Assembly (NCBI GenBank): GCA_001769195.1
Contig: MEOK01000019.1
Location: 8,715 to 72,714, forward strand
From: Bacteroidetes bacterium GWF2_40_14
GTDB lineage: Bacteria > Bacteroidota > Bacteroidia > Bacteroidales > UBA932
Reading direction: 5' to 3'
Length of the DNA stretch: 64,000 bases
Shown here: one piece after another, positions 36,101 to 47,185 of the stretch
How positions within the stretch are numbered: the first letter of the stretch is position 1
Layout of the letters: the number at the start of each line of letters is the position of its first letter
Made by a program: the position numbers and the translations under genes
The notes under the pieces: generated by a model
Told to the model about the DNA's origin: nothing
What the model saw: the letters and a program-made list of their open reading frames with translations, nothing else
Database searches by the model: none

Positions 36101-36342
36101 TCTGTTTTCATACCAATAAAAGAGAACTCTAGTATTGCACCACGAGTTGCAGCTATTGAGTATTTTCCGTCCAGGTTTGTAACAGTTCCCGATGTTGTTC
36201 CCTGAATCCTGACAGATGCTCCTATTACAGGAGAGCCATCAGTAGCATCAGTAACAGTTCCTGTCACCTGAAGAGTCTGTGCCGAGAGCACATTCCCAGC
36301 CACTAAAAGCAGTGTGGCGAGAAGTAATCTGATTTTTTTCAT
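33172..36342 (-). CDS. SusC/RagA-family TonB-linked outer-membrane transporter
   Basis: 1056-residue TonB-dependent barrel. A signal peptide covers 1-21 (ends NVLSAQ). A carboxypeptidase-regulatory-like beta domain follows at about 25-110 (VTGTVTDATDGSPVIGASVR), then the plug from about 120, with LYVVDGAAYDG and SVLKDAAAAALYGSRGANG, the signature of SusC plugs. The rest is the 22-strand barrel ending SKIVSLGLNITF. The partner is susD. Substrate cannot be read from the sequence. The 236-bp gap to the divergent peptidase gene contains no perfect -7 match on this strand. Confidence 0.95.
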   Translation of the reverse strand: MKKIRLLLATLLLVAGNVLSAQTLQVTGTVTDATDGSPVIGASVRIQGTTSGTVTNLDGKYSIAATRGAILEFSFIGMKTELVTVGNFSVINVKLQQDAMLLEDVLVVAYGTVKRSSYTGSAAVVKKEQIEKIQSTNLTKSLAGAVAGVQVVGGSGQPGSSASIRIRGIGSVYSSSAPLYVVDGAAYDGDINAIGTDDIESISVLKDAAAAALYGSRGANGVIMVTTKKGKVGKTSVTAKVNIGATSRSVPEYDRVGPQKYYEYMWEGWKNARVIAGGMTDAAARAQASGATSSGIVAKLGYYNPFNVAADQVVGIDGKLNASAKLLYQDDWIDALSQAGLRQDYNVSVNGGSDNTTYFSSFGYIKEKGYVKWSDYDRFTGRVSMVSKVNKWFKIEAGLSGYSANQSGFLAEGTYTTNPFYYGRMMGPIYPIYQRDAEGKIINMSDGSPAYDMGGGSSVYKWAGHTRPYAPNSNLIVTLPLDNRSNTRNQLSARVSGEFTFLKDFTLKISGSTDISNIYKTTYQNNQFGDAEGVSGRSTKDYLKTNSYTFNQVLTYNKTFGEHNINILAGHENYQLRDNNLWATRTGFKILSNELIAGSVAEGSASTNNIYTQEGYFGQASYSLQNKYFLSASYRYDGTSRFASQSRWGGFWSLGASWRLKQESFLADINFVDDLKFKFSYGQQGNDDIRNTDGTVNYYGYQSLYSIDDRNNGNYNGSLYAQLPNPDLKWEKNANLNVGIEFSLWNRLRGQVEYFQRQSSNLLFQVPLPQSTGISTKWANIGTMKNNGFEITLSGDIVKANKFKWTLDINATGYKNEITKMPLDPAGKPQEIISGTKKLSVGHSVYDFWLRDYAGVDATDGSALYYKDIKDTDGNVTGKETTKDQNAASYYYKGSSIPDLYGGITNTIRAYGFDLSLFVTFQLGGKIYDTNYAALMHPGAFGSAMHVDIADRWTPENTKTNVPRLQNAYTAATAASSRWLVSASYLSFRNVTLGYTIPAKLLKKLDIASVRIYATGDNLALFAARKGLDPQQTFNGTADHTYIPSKIVSLGLNITF

Positions 36343-36507
36343 TTAGATAAGTTTTGGTTAATAATTAAAAAATTTAGGTTTGTATAAAAAAAGTAATCAT
36401 TTCAAATATTGGGAAATCCCCCTAATTTAAAAGGATTTGCATGCGAATATAAGAATATTTTTTCTAAGTACAAAGAGCTAATGAGCAATAAACTGACAAT
36501 AATTATC

Positions 36508-36539
36508 TTTTCCTGTTAAACTTTTTATAACTATTTTTG
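36508..36539 (+). promoter_or_regulatory. Promoter of the M64 peptidase lipoprotein gene
   Basis: TTTT at 36508-36511, a 20-bp spacer and TATTTTTG at 36532-36539 match the Bacteroidota -33/-7 arrangement. The in-frame TTG at 36537 lies within the -7 element, supporting the ATG at 36579 as the true start. Confidence 0.6.
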
Positions 36540-36578
36540 TCTAAATTCGTTTTACTTACAACAAATAGTAGCCATATA

Positions 36579-38477
36579 ATGAAAATCAATTTATATATAT
36601 TATCATCCTTACTTATATCTCTTGTTATATTAAGTTGTAAAAAAGAGGTAACTCCGACACTTTCTTTGTCGGCAAATCAGGCAGACATTGCGAATGTTGA
36701 TGGTAAAACTGAGATATCAGTTACTTCAAACAGTAACTGGACTGCTACAATATCGGATATATGGTGCACTATCACACCTAAAAGCGGAAATGGAAATGGT
36801 GTGATAACAATAACAGCATCCAACAACTATTCCTCAGAGGCAAGAACTGCATCTCTTCAGGTTGTTTGTCAGGAACTTAAAAAGACAACGGTTATTAACC
36901 AGAGTTTTTCTCAGCTGACAGTAGATTCGGAAAACCTGATTTTTGTAAAGGAGGCCGGAACAAAGAGTATGTCAATATTGTCCAATACACAATGGCAACT
37001 GGATATGTCGTCAACTGCTTCATGGCTCACTGCTAATATAACAAGTGGCCAAGGTAATGGAAGTGTAAGCTTTACTGTCCAGGCAAATACAGCAGGACCT
37101 GCAAGGTCGACAACGGTAATAATAAAGTATGGTATTTCGCAGAAAGTGATAACCATATCACAGAATAAGAGTCAGAATACTGCCCCTGCAGCCCCGGCAA
37201 CCTTGACTCCTGCAGACAGGGCAACAAATGCAAAGACAATTCCAGCTTTCACATGGACTGCTTCATTGGACCCTGAAAATGACCCTGTTACATATACTGT
37301 GTCATACACAAAAGACAATATCAACTGGACTGAGCTAACAACCACAGCTACACTGTTGTATCTGAAGTCTCATCTCAGCGAAAGCACCCTTTACAGCTGG
37401 AAGGTAAAGGCAACCGACTCAGAGGGGGCATCATCTACATCGGCTGTTGCAACCTTCACTACAGGTCTAAAAAGCGGATATGCCGACGGGGAGTACAGGA
37501 TTCATATGAACTCAACTGCAGGAGTCAATGGAAAGGCAGCTGAGATATTGTTTCTTGGTGACGGATACACGGCTGCTGACTTTCAGGAGGGAGGACTGTT
37601 TGAACAGCACATAACAGAGGGTATAGACCACTTCTTTAGCATAGAGCCATACAAGAGCTACAAAAACTACTTCAGGGTATACAAACAGGCAGCATATTCC
37701 AACGACAGCGGGGTTACTCAGGTAGACAAGAGCATAACCAAAAGTACAGCATTCAGCTCTAGTTTCAATGGTGGGTCCTCAATATCTGCAAATAATGATG
37801 AGGTTTTCCGTTATGCAAAAATGATTCCGGGAGTAGACGATGCTAGACTTAAGAAAATGCTGGTGATTCTTGTAATCAATCAGGACAGATATGCAGGTAC
37901 AACATTCATGTGGAGTGACGGAACAGCAGTTGCTCTTTGTCCTGTCAGCAAGTCGGCTTCGGATGGCAGCAAGTTCAAGAATGTGATATGGCACGAGGCG
38001 GGCGGACATGGATTCGGTGGATTGGGTGATGAGTATATTAATTTCACCAATCAGACATTGCCGGCAGCAAACAAGACAGAGGCTATCAACTGGAGCAGTT
38101 ACGGATTCTTTGCAAATATTGAGGTGACTTCAGACTCAACAGCTGTCAAATGGAAGCACTTCTTCAAGAGGCAGGGATATGACGAAAAGTTGGGAGGAAG
38201 AGTTGGTATCTATCAGGGTGCATATTACTACTCATTTGGTGCCTGGAGGCCCGAAGTGTCGAGTTGTATGATACACAACGAGCAATATTATAATGCGCCA
38301 AGCAGGGAGGCCATGGTAAGGAAGATTCTTACAAACTCCGGCTACACATACGATCTTGATGAATTCATAAGACTGGATGTGCAGAAGATGCCTGTAAATG
38401 CAGTGATGGTTTATACCAAGAGTGTTAATCCTTTGTTGTTTGTTCCACTCGCTCCTCCTGTTTTTATAAGGAGATAA
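36579..38477 (+). CDS. BACON-domain M64 peptidase lipoprotein (IgA-peptidase-like)
   Basis: 632-residue exported lipoprotein, with lipid Cys at residue 20 (LLISLVILSC). Two BACON beta-sandwich domains follow at about 28-108 (VTSNSNWTATISDIWCTITP) and 112-195 (STASWLTANITSGQGNGS), often used for carbohydrate or mucin contact. A fibronectin-III-like domain lies at about 200-295, and an M64 zinc peptidase at about 300-610. The metal motif is HEAGGHGFGGLGDEY (residues 472-486), with His472, Glu473, His477 and Asp484/Glu485. The spacing is HExxxH. Founding M64 members cleave IgA; the substrate here is unknown. It is divergent from the susCD pair. Confidence 0.88.
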   Translation: MKINLYILSSLLISLVILSCKKEVTPTLSLSANQADIANVDGKTEISVTSNSNWTATISDIWCTITPKSGNGNGVITITASNNYSSEARTASLQVVCQELKKTTVINQSFSQLTVDSENLIFVKEAGTKSMSILSNTQWQLDMSSTASWLTANITSGQGNGSVSFTVQANTAGPARSTTVIIKYGISQKVITISQNKSQNTAPAAPATLTPADRATNAKTIPAFTWTASLDPENDPVTYTVSYTKDNINWTELTTTATLLYLKSHLSESTLYSWKVKATDSEGASSTSAVATFTTGLKSGYADGEYRIHMNSTAGVNGKAAEILFLGDGYTAADFQEGGLFEQHITEGIDHFFSIEPYKSYKNYFRVYKQAAYSNDSGVTQVDKSITKSTAFSSSFNGGSSISANNDEVFRYAKMIPGVDDARLKKMLVILVINQDRYAGTTFMWSDGTAVALCPVSKSASDGSKFKNVIWHEAGGHGFGGLGDEYINFTNQTLPAANKTEAINWSSYGFFANIEVTSDSTAVKWKHFFKRQGYDEKLGGRVGIYQGAYYYSFGAWRPEVSSCMIHNEQYYNAPSREAMVRKILTNSGYTYDLDEFIRLDVQKMPVNAVMVYTKSVNPLLFVPLAPPVFIRR

Positions 38478-38502
38478 TTGGAATTATCTGATAATGACAA
38501 AT

Positions 38503-38535
38503 AAAAAGGCCGGCTCAATTCGAACCGGCCTTTTT
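38503..38535. terminator. Bidirectional terminator between the M64 gene and rpoC
   Basis: AAAAAGGCCGG (38503-38513) and CCGGCCTTTTT (38525-38535) form an 11-bp perfect stem with U-tracts on both strands. It serves the two convergent genes on either side. Confidence 0.92.
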
Positions 38536-38561
38536 ACACCAAAAATTTGTTTGTACTTAAC

Positions 38562-41500
38562 TTACTCTTTTTTACTTTTAACCATCCTCTGATAGTCATC
38601 CATAGAGGCTACAATCACCTTTTCAAACTCTCTGGTACCGGTACCTGCTGGAATTAAATGTCCGCAAATAACGTTCTCCTTGAGCCCTTCCAGATAATCC
38701 TTCTTTCCATGGATCGCTGCTTCACTCAGAACCTTTGTGGTTTCCTGGAATGATGCAGCCGACATAAAGCTGGTTGTGCGAAGAGCGGCGCGTGTTATAC
38801 CCTGAAGTATCTGATTTGAAGTTGCAGGCATTGCGTCACGAGCTTCAACGGTCTTAAGATCCTTACGCTTAAGTATTGAATTTTCGTCGCGAAGTCTGCG
38901 AACAGTAACTATTTGACCCGGTTTTAATTCGGCAGAATCTCCTGCGTCAAGAATAACCTTTTTGTCATATATATTGTCGTTTTCATGCATGAAGTCCCAT
39001 CTGTCCACAAGTTGTTCAGGCAAGAAGCGGGTATCGCCCGGATCTACTATCTCAAGCTTGCGCATCATCTGACGGACAATTATCTCAAAATGCTTGTCAT
39101 TGATCTTCACACCCTGCATACGGTAAACCTCCTGAATTTCGTTCACGATATATTCCTGAACCTTGGTCGGACCCTGGATTGCCAGAATATCAGTAGGTGA
39201 GATAGCACCATCGGAAAGAGGCATACCTGCTCTCACATAGTCGTTCTCCTGTACCAGAATCTGTTTTGAAAGCGGAACCGAGTAGCGTTTCTCTTCTCCT
39301 GTCTTGGATCTGATAACAATTTCGCGGTTACCTCTCTTAATCTTGCCCATCAGAATCTCACCGTTTATCTCGGCAACAATTGCCGGATTAGACGGATTAC
39401 GGGCTTCGAACAACTCAGTTACACGTGGAAGACCACCTGTGATGTCACCGGATTTACCGATAGCTCTTGGAATCTTTACAAGAATATCACCAATCTTTAC
39501 CTTTTTCCCATTTTCGACCATGATATGAGCGCCTACAGGCAGGTTGTACTGCTTGAGGTCAATCTTGTCATCCATTATCTTAATAGTAGGGTTTTTGGAT
39601 TTATCGCGGGATTCAATTACTACCTTCTCTTTGTGCAATGAGTATTCATCAGCTGCCTCTTCTCTGTATGTGACACCTTCTATAAGACTGTCAAATACTG
39701 CTTTACCGGCAGTTTCAGCTATGGTTACAGCGTTGTATGCATCCCATTCGCAAATTCTGTCACCCTTTTTAACATGGTCTCCATCTTTGTAATAAAGTGT
39801 GGCACCATAAGGAACAAATTGTTGTGAAAGTGTAATGCCGGTGTTATGGTCAACTATACGCATTTCTGCAGTACGGCCTATAACAACCTCTTGCAGGCCA
39901 CCATCAGCTACTCTTGAGATAGTACGAAGCTCGTCAAATTCGAGGCGACCATCGTATCTTGCAATGATTTCATTTTCTGAAGCGATGCTTGATGCAGTAC
40001 CACCGACGTGGAATGTTCTCAGAGTTAATTGTGTACCTGGTTCACCGATAGATTGGGCTGCTATAACACCAACAACCTCGCCCTTCTGAACCATTCTTCC
40101 GGTTGAGAGGTTACGTCCATAACATTTGGCGCATGCACCTTTGCGTGACTCGCATGTAAGTACGGAACGGATTTCTACCTGTTCTATTGGAAGGGTCTGG
40201 ATAAGTGAAGCAATATCTTCTGTTATCTGCTCACCTGCCTCAATAATCCTGTCTCCTGTGAGCGGATTGTAGATATCGTGAACTGTGGTTCTTCCCAGAA
40301 TCCTGTCATATAGAGATTCTACAATCTCGTCCTTATTCTTTATAGCGGTTGCCACAAGACCGCGAAGTGTACCGCAGTCGTCCTCATTTATAATCACATC
40401 ATGCGATACGTCAACAAGACGGCGTGTAAGGTAACCTGCATCGGCAGTCTTAAGAGCTGTATCGGCAAGACCCTTTCTTGCTCCGTGGGTTGATATAAAG
40501 TACTCAAGAACGGAAAGACCCTCCTTGAAGTTGGATAAGATTGGATTTTCGATAATCTCGGCACTTGATGAACCGGACTTCTGAGGCTTGGCCATCAGAC
40601 CACGCATACCAGAGAGCTGACGAATCTGCTCTTTGGAACCACGAGCGCCCGAGTGAAGCATCATATATACCGGGTTGAATCCCTGTTTGTCTTCTGCAAT
40701 CCTTTTTTCTACAATATTTGTAAGTTTTGAGTTGGTTGTGGTCCAGATGTCAATAATCTGGTTATACCTTTCATTATTGGTAATAAGACCATTGTTGTAT
40801 GAGAACATAATGTTCTCTACTGCCTTGTAACCCTCTTCTACAAGTTCTTGTTTTTCTGCAGGAATTATTACGTCATCAAGGTTGAATGAAAGACCTCCCC
40901 TGAATGCCATCATGTAACCGATCTCTTTGATATCGTCAAGAAATTGTGCAGTTCTTGCCACTCCGGCTACCTTAAGCACATTTCCGATAATATCCCTCAA
41001 AGATTTTTTGGTCAATACTTCATTTATATAGCCAACTTCCTTTGGAACAACCTGATTGAACAGGATTCTTCCGGCTGTTGTCTTTCTGAGAGCATAACCT
41101 TTTGACAGATCCATAAAGTCTTTTGGTAACCTTACTTCAATCTCAGCATGAAGTTCTACTCTTCCTTCGTTGTTGCCAATAACAACCTCTTCCGGGCCAT
41201 AGAATTTCATACCCTCGCCTTTTGCTCCGGCACGTTGTTTTGTTATATAATACAGACCAAGAACCATGTCCTGTGAAGGTACGGTAATAGGAGCTCCGTT
41301 GGCAGGGTTAAGAATGTTGTGTGAGCCAAGCATCAAGAGTTGTGCCTCCAGAATTGCTGCATTTCCTAACGGAAGGTGGACAGCCATCTGGTCACCGTCA
41401 AAGTCGGCGTTGAAAGCTGTACATGAAAGTGGATGAAGTTGTATGGCTTTTCCCTCTATCAGTTTAGGCTGGAATGCCTGGATACCGAGTCTGTGCAGGG

Positions 41501-42818
41501 TAGGGGCACGGTTTAGGAGAACCGGGTGACCCTTCATTACATTCTCCAGAATATCCCATATAACCGGATCTTTCCTGTCTACTATCTTCTTGGCAGATTT
41601 TACTGTCTTTACAATACCTCTTTCAATCAGTTTCCTTATTACAAATGGTTTGAAAAGTTCTGCTGCCATGTCTTTTGGAATACCGCACTCGTGCATCTTC
41701 AACTCGGGACCAACGACAATTACAGAACGTGCCGAGTAGTCTACCCTTTTACCTAAAAGGTTCTGACGGAAACGTCCTTGTTTACCTTTTAAGCTGTCAG
41801 ATAGAGACTTAAGTGTACGGTTTGCCTCTGTTTTAACTGCATTGGATTTGCGTGAGTTATCGAATAGTGAATCTACAGCCTCCTGAAGCATCCTCTTCTC
41901 ATTCCTGAGAATAACCTCCGGAGCCTTAATCTCGATAAGTCTCTTCAAACGGTTGTTGCGGATGATTACTCTGCGATAAAGGTCGTTAAGGTCGGATGTT
42001 GCAAATCTACCTCCATCCAATGGAACCAAAGGGCGAAGTTCAGGGGGAATCACAGGGATGACTTTCATAATCATCCATTCAGGATTATTTATCTCCCTTG
42101 ATTCGCGGAAGGCCTCTACTACACTGAGTCTCTTTAAGGCATCTGCTTTTCTTTGCTGCGATGTTTCAGTTTCAGTCTTGTGTCTGAGTTCATAAGAGAG
42201 TTCGTCGAGGTTTATTCTGGCCAACATCTTATAAATTGCATCGGCACCCATTCCTGCAAGGAATTTGTTTGGATCCATATCGTCCAGCAACTGGTTCTCT
42301 CTTGGAAGCGACTCAAGGATATTAAGATACTCGTCTTCTGTAAGGAAGTCATTTGTCTTAATTCCTTCTTTCTCTTTTATTCCCGGTTGTATCACAACAT
42401 AACGCTCATAATAGATAATACCCTCCAGCTTTTTGGAAGGGATACCCAGAAGATACCCTATCTTGTTAGGAGTTGAGCGAAAGTACCAGATATGTGCAAC
42501 CGGTACAGTAAGGTTTATATGACCCATTCTCTCGCGACGTACCTTTTTCTCAGTTACTTCAACACCGCATCGGTCACAAATAATTCCACGATAACGGATT
42601 CTCTTGTATTTTCCGCAATGACATTCATAGTCCTTGTAAGGACCAAAAATCCGCTCGCAGAAGAGACCATCTCTCTCTGGTTTATAGGTACGATAGTTTA
42701 CTGTTTCTGGCTTTAAGACTTCACCTGAGGATTTCTCAAGGATCTCTTCCGGCGAAGCTAAGCCTATAGTAATTTGGTTGAAATTGCTTTTAACCTTAAT
42801 CTCTTTTTTGAAAGACAT
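38562..42818 (-). CDS. rpoC: DNA-directed RNA polymerase beta' subunit
   Basis: 1418-residue beta' subunit. The N-terminal zinc site ([20 protein letters not shown]) and the catalytic magnesium loop [14 protein letters not shown] are intact. A second zinc site is seen in [19 protein letters not shown]. The trigger-loop and bridge-helix regions are present ([16 protein letters not shown]). Length is typical for Bacteroidota. It follows rpoB by 38 bp and ends at the bidirectional terminator. No frameshift or intein is seen. Confidence 0.99.
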   Translation of the reverse strand: MSFKKEIKVKSNFNQITIGLASPEEILEKSSGEVLKPETVNYRTYKPERDGLFCERIFGPYKDYECHCGKYKRIRYRGIICDRCGVEVTEKKVRRERMGHINLTVPVAHIWYFRSTPNKIGYLLGIPSKKLEGIIYYERYVVIQPGIKEKEGIKTNDFLTEDEYLNILESLPRENQLLDDMDPNKFLAGMGADAIYKMLARINLDELSYELRHKTETETSQQRKADALKRLSVVEAFRESREINNPEWMIMKVIPVIPPELRPLVPLDGGRFATSDLNDLYRRVIIRNNRLKRLIEIKAPEVILRNEKRMLQEAVDSLFDNSRKSNAVKTEANRTLKSLSDSLKGKQGRFRQNLLGKRVDYSARSVIVVGPELKMHECGIPKDMAAELFKPFVIRKLIERGIVKTVKSAKKIVDRKDPVIWDILENVMKGHPVLLNRAPTLHRLGIQAFQPKLIEGKAIQLHPLSCTAFNADFDGDQMAVHLPLGNAAILEAQLLMLGSHNILNPANGAPITVPSQDMVLGLYYITKQRAGAKGEGMKFYGPEEVVIGNNEGRVELHAEIEVRLPKDFMDLSKGYALRKTTAGRILFNQVVPKEVGYINEVLTKKSLRDIIGNVLKVAGVARTAQFLDDIKEIGYMMAFRGGLSFNLDDVIIPAEKQELVEEGYKAVENIMFSYNNGLITNNERYNQIIDIWTTTNSKLTNIVEKRIAEDKQGFNPVYMMLHSGARGSKEQIRQLSGMRGLMAKPQKSGSSSAEIIENPILSNFKEGLSVLEYFISTHGARKGLADTALKTADAGYLTRRLVDVSHDVIINEDDCGTLRGLVATAIKNKDEIVESLYDRILGRTTVHDIYNPLTGDRIIEAGEQITEDIASLIQTLPIEQVEIRSVLTCESRKGACAKCYGRNLSTGRMVQKGEVVGVIAAQSIGEPGTQLTLRTFHVGGTASSIASENEIIARYDGRLEFDELRTISRVADGGLQEVVIGRTAEMRIVDHNTGITLSQQFVPYGATLYYKDGDHVKKGDRICEWDAYNAVTIAETAGKAVFDSLIEGVTYREEAADEYSLHKEKVVIESRDKSKNPTIKIMDDKIDLKQYNLPVGAHIMVENGKKVKIGDILVKIPRAIGKSGDITGGLPRVTELFEARNPSNPAIVAEINGEILMGKIKRGNREIVIRSKTGEEKRYSVPLSKQILVQENDYVRAGMPLSDGAISPTDILAIQGPTKVQEYIVNEIQEVYRMQGVKINDKHFEIIVRQMMRKLEIVDPGDTRFLPEQLVDRWDFMHENDNIYDKKVILDAGDSAELKPGQIVTVRRLRDENSILKRKDLKTVEARDAMPATSNQILQGITRAALRTTSFMSAASFQETTKVLSEAAIHGKKDYLEGLKENVICGHLIPAGTGTREFEKVIVASMDDYQRMVKSKKE

Positions 42819-42856
42819 ATTATTGTGTTATCAAATTTTCAAATACTATTAACAAA

Positions 42857-45800
42857 TTAGTCCAGTGTAACGCTGAGCCCGAGACCACGCAGTTCATGCA
42901 GCAACACGTTCAATGACTCCGGTATGCCAGGTGTCGGCATAGGGTCGCCCTTTACAATTGCTTCATAAGCTCTTGATCTTCCAACTACGTCGTCAGACTT
43001 GATAGTAAGGATCTCCTGAAGGATATTGGCAGCACCAAATGCTTCAAGTGCCCATACCTCCATCTCTCCGAATCTCTGACCGCCAAACTGTGCTTTACCA
43101 CCAAGCGGTTGTTGAGTTATAAGAGAGTAAGGACCAATTGAACGGGCGTGCATCTTGTCATCAACCATGTGTCCGAGTTTAAGCATGTAGATCACACCTA
43201 CAGTTGCAGGTTGGTCAAACAGTTCTCCTGTTCCGCCGTCCCTAAGGTATGATTTACCAAACCTTGGAACTCCTGCCTTGATGGTGAAGTCACAGATCTC
43301 GTCCAGAGTGGCTCCGTCAAAGATAGGAGTGCTGAAACGTTGACCAAGTTCTACTCCGGCCCAACCTAGAACAGTTTCGTATATCTGACCAAGGTTCATA
43401 CGGGAAGGTACACCAAGTGGGTTAAGAACGATATCTACAGTTGTACCGTCTTCAAGAAACGGCATATCCTCGTCTCTTACAACTTTGGCTACAATACCTT
43501 TGTTTCCGTGACGTCCTGCCATTTTATCTCCAACCTTGATCTTCCTTTTTTTAGCAACATATACCTTAGCCAATTGCATTATACCTGTTGGCAGTTCGTC
43601 ACCAATTGTAAGATTGTACTTGATTCTCTTAAGCTCGGCATCATACTCCTTATGAGCAATAAGATAATTGTTTATCAGTTGCTTTATAAGGTTGTTAGTA
43701 TTTTTGTCTGCTGTCCATTTGACAGGATTGATGTTTTCATAATCAATCTTTTCAATTACATCATATTTGAAATCAGCATTTTTGCCAATGATTTCAACGC
43801 CATAAAGGTCACTTATACCCTGAGAAGCTTTGCCTTCAAGAATTGAGAAGAGTCTTTCGAGGAAGTTCTGACGAAGAATGGCTGCTTTTCTGTTAAAGCT
43901 CTCTTCTGCGTGTTGTATCTGATTTTTTGAAACAGATTTCCCTTTTTTGTTGTTCTCTTTAGCTACTCTTGAGAATAGTCTCTTATCTATTATGGTTCCT
44001 CTCAACGATGGAGATGCCTTTAGAGAAGCGTCCTTTACATCACCGGCTTTATCACCAAAGATGGCCCTGAGCAGTTTCTCTTCCGGAGAAGGGTCACTTT
44101 CGCCTTTAGGGGTGATCTTACCGATAAGGATATCACCGGGTTCGATGTTTGCACCTATTCTTATGATACCGTTTTCGTCAAGATCCTTGGTAGCCTCTTC
44201 ACTTACATTAGGAATATCAGATGTAAGTTCCTCCATACCACGTTTGGTATCGCGGACCTCCATTATATATTCGTCTACATGTATAGAAGTAAACACATCC
44301 TCTCTTAAAAGCCTTTCAGACAAAACTATTGCATCTTCAAAGTTATATCCCTTCCATGGCATGAATGCCACTTTAAGATTGCGTCCCAGAGCTAGTTCTC
44401 CATTCTGAGTTGCGTATCCGTCTGTCATTATCTGACCGGCAAAAACTTTTTCTCCCTTTCTTACAATTGGCTTAAGGGTTATTGATGTGTTCTGATTTGT
44501 CTTTCTGTAAAGAGGAAGCTTATAAACTGTTATTTCAGGTTCAAAACTTACAAATCTTTCGCTCTCTGTCTGTTCGTACCTAACGTGTATCTCACGTGCA
44601 TCAACATATACAATCTCACCCTTGCCTCTGGCATTGATCTGGGTTCTCGAGTCTTTTACAACCGGTCCCTCAAGGCCTGTTCCTACTATAGGTGCTTCAG
44701 GTTTGATCAGCGGAACAGCTTGGCGCATCATGTTTGATCCCATCAGGGCACGGTTTGCGTCGTCATGTTCAAGGAAAGGAATGAGTGATGCTGCTATTGA
44801 AGCAATCTGGTTAGGCGATACGTCAACCAGGTTTACATCCTCCTTGCCCACTACAGGATAGTCAGCTTCAAAACGGCATTTGATCCTCTCGTCGGTCATG
44901 TTCCCGTTCTCGTCTATATGTACGTTTGCCTGAGCTACCATCTTCTCCTCTTCCTCCTCTGCGCTCATGTAGACGCAACCCTTGACAGTCATGTCCACAA
45001 CACCGTTTTCTACCTTGCGGTATGGGGTCTCAATGAACCCAAGGTCGTTGATTTTTGCATAAACACAAAGAGACGATATAAGTCCGATGTTTGGTCCTTC
45101 AGGAGTCTCAATGGGACACAGACGTCCATAGTGAGTATAGTGAACGTCACGAACCTCAAAACCAGCTCTGTCTCTGGAAAGACCGCCTGGTCCCAAAGCA
45201 GAAAGACGACGCTTGTGTGTCATCTCTGCAAGAGGATTGGTCTGGTCCATAAACTGCGACAGCTGACTTGTACCGAAAAACGAGTTGATTACAGAAGATA
45301 GAGTCTTTGCATTAATAAGGTCGATAGGAGTGAAGACCTCATTGTCCCTTACATTCATTCTCTCCCTTATGGTACGTGCCATGCGGGAAAGTCCTACACT
45401 GAACTGATTTGCAAGTTGTTCGCCTACTGTCCTGATACGGCGGTTACTCAAGTGGTCAATATCGTCAACAGTAGCTTTTGAATTGATTAGCTGAATCAGG
45501 TAACGTATTATCTCAATAATATCTGCTTTAGTAAGTACCCGGGTCTCGTCGGATGTGGTAAGATTGAGTTTGTGATTCAACCGGTATCTTCCAACTTGTC
45601 CAAGGTCATACCTCTTGTCAGAGAAGAATAGCTTGTCTATTACATCTCTTGCAGTGGCCTCATCTGGTGGTTCAGAGTTACGAAGCTGTCTGTATGTGTA
45701 GAATACGGCTTCTTTCTCAGAGTTACACTGGTCTTTCTGTAATGTATTATGTATAATGGCGAAATCACTTATGTTAGCTTCCTCCTTATGAACAAGGATT

Positions 45801-46675
45801 GTGCTGACACCCGATTCCAGAATAATATCCAGGTGGTGCTCATCGAGGACTGTTTCACGGTCCAGAACGATTTCGTTTCTCTCTATGTAAACAACCTCTC
45901 CAGTATCCTCGTCTACGAAATCTTCGTTCCATGTTTTCAACACTCTGGCAGCAAGTTTGCTTCCCAGGCATTTCTTAATGTTGGCCTTAGTTACTTTTAT
46001 CTCGTTGGCAAGGCCAAAAATGTCAAGGATATCCTTGTCACTTTCATAACCGATTGCTCTGAGCAATGTTGTAACAGGTAACTTTTTCTTTCTGTCGATA
46101 TATGCATACATCACATTGTTGATGTCTGTTGCAAATTCGATCCACGATCCCTTGAATGGGATAATTCGTGCTGAATATAGTTTGGTTCCATTTGCGTGCA
46201 CACTCTGTCCGAAGAATACACCAGGTGAACGGTGTAATTGTGACACTACAATTCTTTCTGAACCATTGATTACAAATGTACCTCTTGGGGTCATGTATGG
46301 GATTGTCCCGAGGTAAACATCCTGAATAACCGTATCGAAATCTTCATGTTCCGGGTCTGTACAGAACAACTTGAGTTTTGCTTTAAGAGGAACGCTATAA
46401 GTTAAACCTCTTTCCAAACACTCCTCGATCGAATAACGAGGGGGGTCAATAAAATAGTCAATAAACTCAAGAACAAAATTATTACGGGTATCTGTAATAG
46501 GGAAGATTTCCTGAAAAACCTTGAAAAGGCCTTCGTTCTTACGATTCTCCGGAGTAGTTTCAAGTTGGAAGAAATCCTTGAAAGACTTCAGCTGCACCTC
46601 TAAGAAATCTGGATAATCCAGGAGGGCTTTGGAAGTCGCGAATGTAATCCGCTGATTATTTGTTTTTTGCGACAT
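42857..46675 (-). CDS. rpoB: DNA-directed RNA polymerase beta subunit
   Basis: 1272-residue beta subunit of RNA polymerase. The rifampicin-pocket region reads [20 protein letters not shown] and [20 protein letters not shown], with wild-type-looking residues at the usual resistance positions. The C-terminal clamp part includes [20 protein letters not shown]. It is separated from rplL by 103 bp that contain an attenuator-like hairpin. The antisense frames on the plus strand are shadows. Confidence 0.99.
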   Translation of the reverse strand: MSQKTNNQRITFATSKALLDYPDFLEVQLKSFKDFFQLETTPENRKNEGLFKVFQEIFPITDTRNNFVLEFIDYFIDPPRYSIEECLERGLTYSVPLKAKLKLFCTDPEHEDFDTVIQDVYLGTIPYMTPRGTFVINGSERIVVSQLHRSPGVFFGQSVHANGTKLYSARIIPFKGSWIEFATDINNVMYAYIDRKKKLPVTTLLRAIGYESDKDILDIFGLANEIKVTKANIKKCLGSKLAARVLKTWNEDFVDEDTGEVVYIERNEIVLDRETVLDEHHLDIILESGVSTILVHKEEANISDFAIIHNTLQKDQCNSEKEAVFYTYRQLRNSEPPDEATARDVIDKLFFSDKRYDLGQVGRYRLNHKLNLTTSDETRVLTKADIIEIIRYLIQLINSKATVDDIDHLSNRRIRTVGEQLANQFSVGLSRMARTIRERMNVRDNEVFTPIDLINAKTLSSVINSFFGTSQLSQFMDQTNPLAEMTHKRRLSALGPGGLSRDRAGFEVRDVHYTHYGRLCPIETPEGPNIGLISSLCVYAKINDLGFIETPYRKVENGVVDMTVKGCVYMSAEEEEEKMVAQANVHIDENGNMTDERIKCRFEADYPVVGKEDVNLVDVSPNQIASIAASLIPFLEHDDANRALMGSNMMRQAVPLIKPEAPIVGTGLEGPVVKDSRTQINARGKGEIVYVDAREIHVRYEQTESERFVSFEPEITVYKLPLYRKTNQNTSITLKPIVRKGEKVFAGQIMTDGYATQNGELALGRNLKVAFMPWKGYNFEDAIVLSERLLREDVFTSIHVDEYIMEVRDTKRGMEELTSDIPNVSEEATKDLDENGIIRIGANIEPGDILIGKITPKGESDPSPEEKLLRAIFGDKAGDVKDASLKASPSLRGTIIDKRLFSRVAKENNKKGKSVSKNQIQHAEESFNRKAAILRQNFLERLFSILEGKASQGISDLYGVEIIGKNADFKYDVIEKIDYENINPVKWTADKNTNNLIKQLINNYLIAHKEYDAELKRIKYNLTIGDELPTGIMQLAKVYVAKKRKIKVGDKMAGRHGNKGIVAKVVRDEDMPFLEDGTTVDIVLNPLGVPSRMNLGQIYETVLGWAGVELGQRFSTPIFDGATLDEICDFTIKAGVPRFGKSYLRDGGTGELFDQPATVGVIYMLKLGHMVDDKMHARSIGPYSLITQQPLGGKAQFGGQRFGEMEVWALEAFGAANILQEILTIKSDDVVGRSRAYEAIVKGDPMPTPGIPESLNVLLHELRGLGLSVTLD

Positions 46676-46713
46676 TGTTTGTGGATTGGTTGAAAATATT
46701 CTAAAATAACGAC

Positions 46714-46742
46714 AAAAAGGCTTAGAGCCTTAAATGGCTCTA
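46714..46742 (-). terminator. Attenuator-like hairpin between rplL and rpoB
   Basis: On the minus strand TAGAGCC (46736-46742) pairs with GGCTCTA (46723-46729), with a 6-nt loop, followed by a short U-run (46714-46718). A smaller CCCG/CGGG hairpin lies just upstream at 46757-46769. A partial terminator at this site is known in enteric bacteria to lower rpoBC expression relative to ribosomal proteins. Confidence 0.6.
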
Positions 46743-46778
46743 AACCTGATAGTGTGCCCGATTAACGGGATTTTGGAG

Positions 46779-47153
46779 TTATTTAACTTCAACTTCTCCG
46801 CCTGCCTCTTCTAATTGAGCTTTTACTTGTTCAGCTTCTGCTTTTGAAACTTTTTCCTTGATAGCCTTAGGGGCTTGATCAACCAGGTCTTTAGCCTCTT
46901 TCAACCCTAAACCTGTAATTTCTTTTACAGCTTTAACGATTTGTAGTTTAGCCTGACCAGCTGAAATAAGGATAACATCGAACTGAGTCTGTTCTACTTC
47001 AACAGCTGCAGCAGCAGCCGCCGGAGCAGCAACAGCTACGGCAGCTGCTGCAGGTTCAATTCCATATTCATCTTTAAGGATTTTTGCCAATTCTTGTACA
47101 TCTTTTACAGACAGGTTAACTAATTCTTCTGCAAATTTTTTGATATCTGCCAT
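46779..47153 (-). CDS. rplL: 50S ribosomal protein L7/L12
   Basis: 124-residue stalk protein L7/L12, present in multiple copies on L10, where it recruits translation factors. The N-terminal dimerisation helix is followed by an alanine-rich hinge (about residues 34-52) and the factor-binding C-terminal domain ([36 protein letters not shown]). It lies 32 bp downstream of rplJ. Confidence 0.99.
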   Translation of the reverse strand: MADIKKFAEELVNLSVKDVQELAKILKDEYGIEPAAAAVAVAAPAAAAAAVEVEQTQFDVILISAGQAKLQIVKAVKEITGLGLKEAKDLVDQAPKAIKEKVSKAEAEQVKAQLEEAGGEVEVK

Positions 47154-47185
47154 GGTTATAAATTTTTAAAACGTTTAAAATTCTT

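Noticed and set aside
43508-46316. Several plus-strand frames of 60-150 codons opposite rpoB
   Set aside because: They are antisense shadows of a highly conserved gene, with no family resemblance or promoter.
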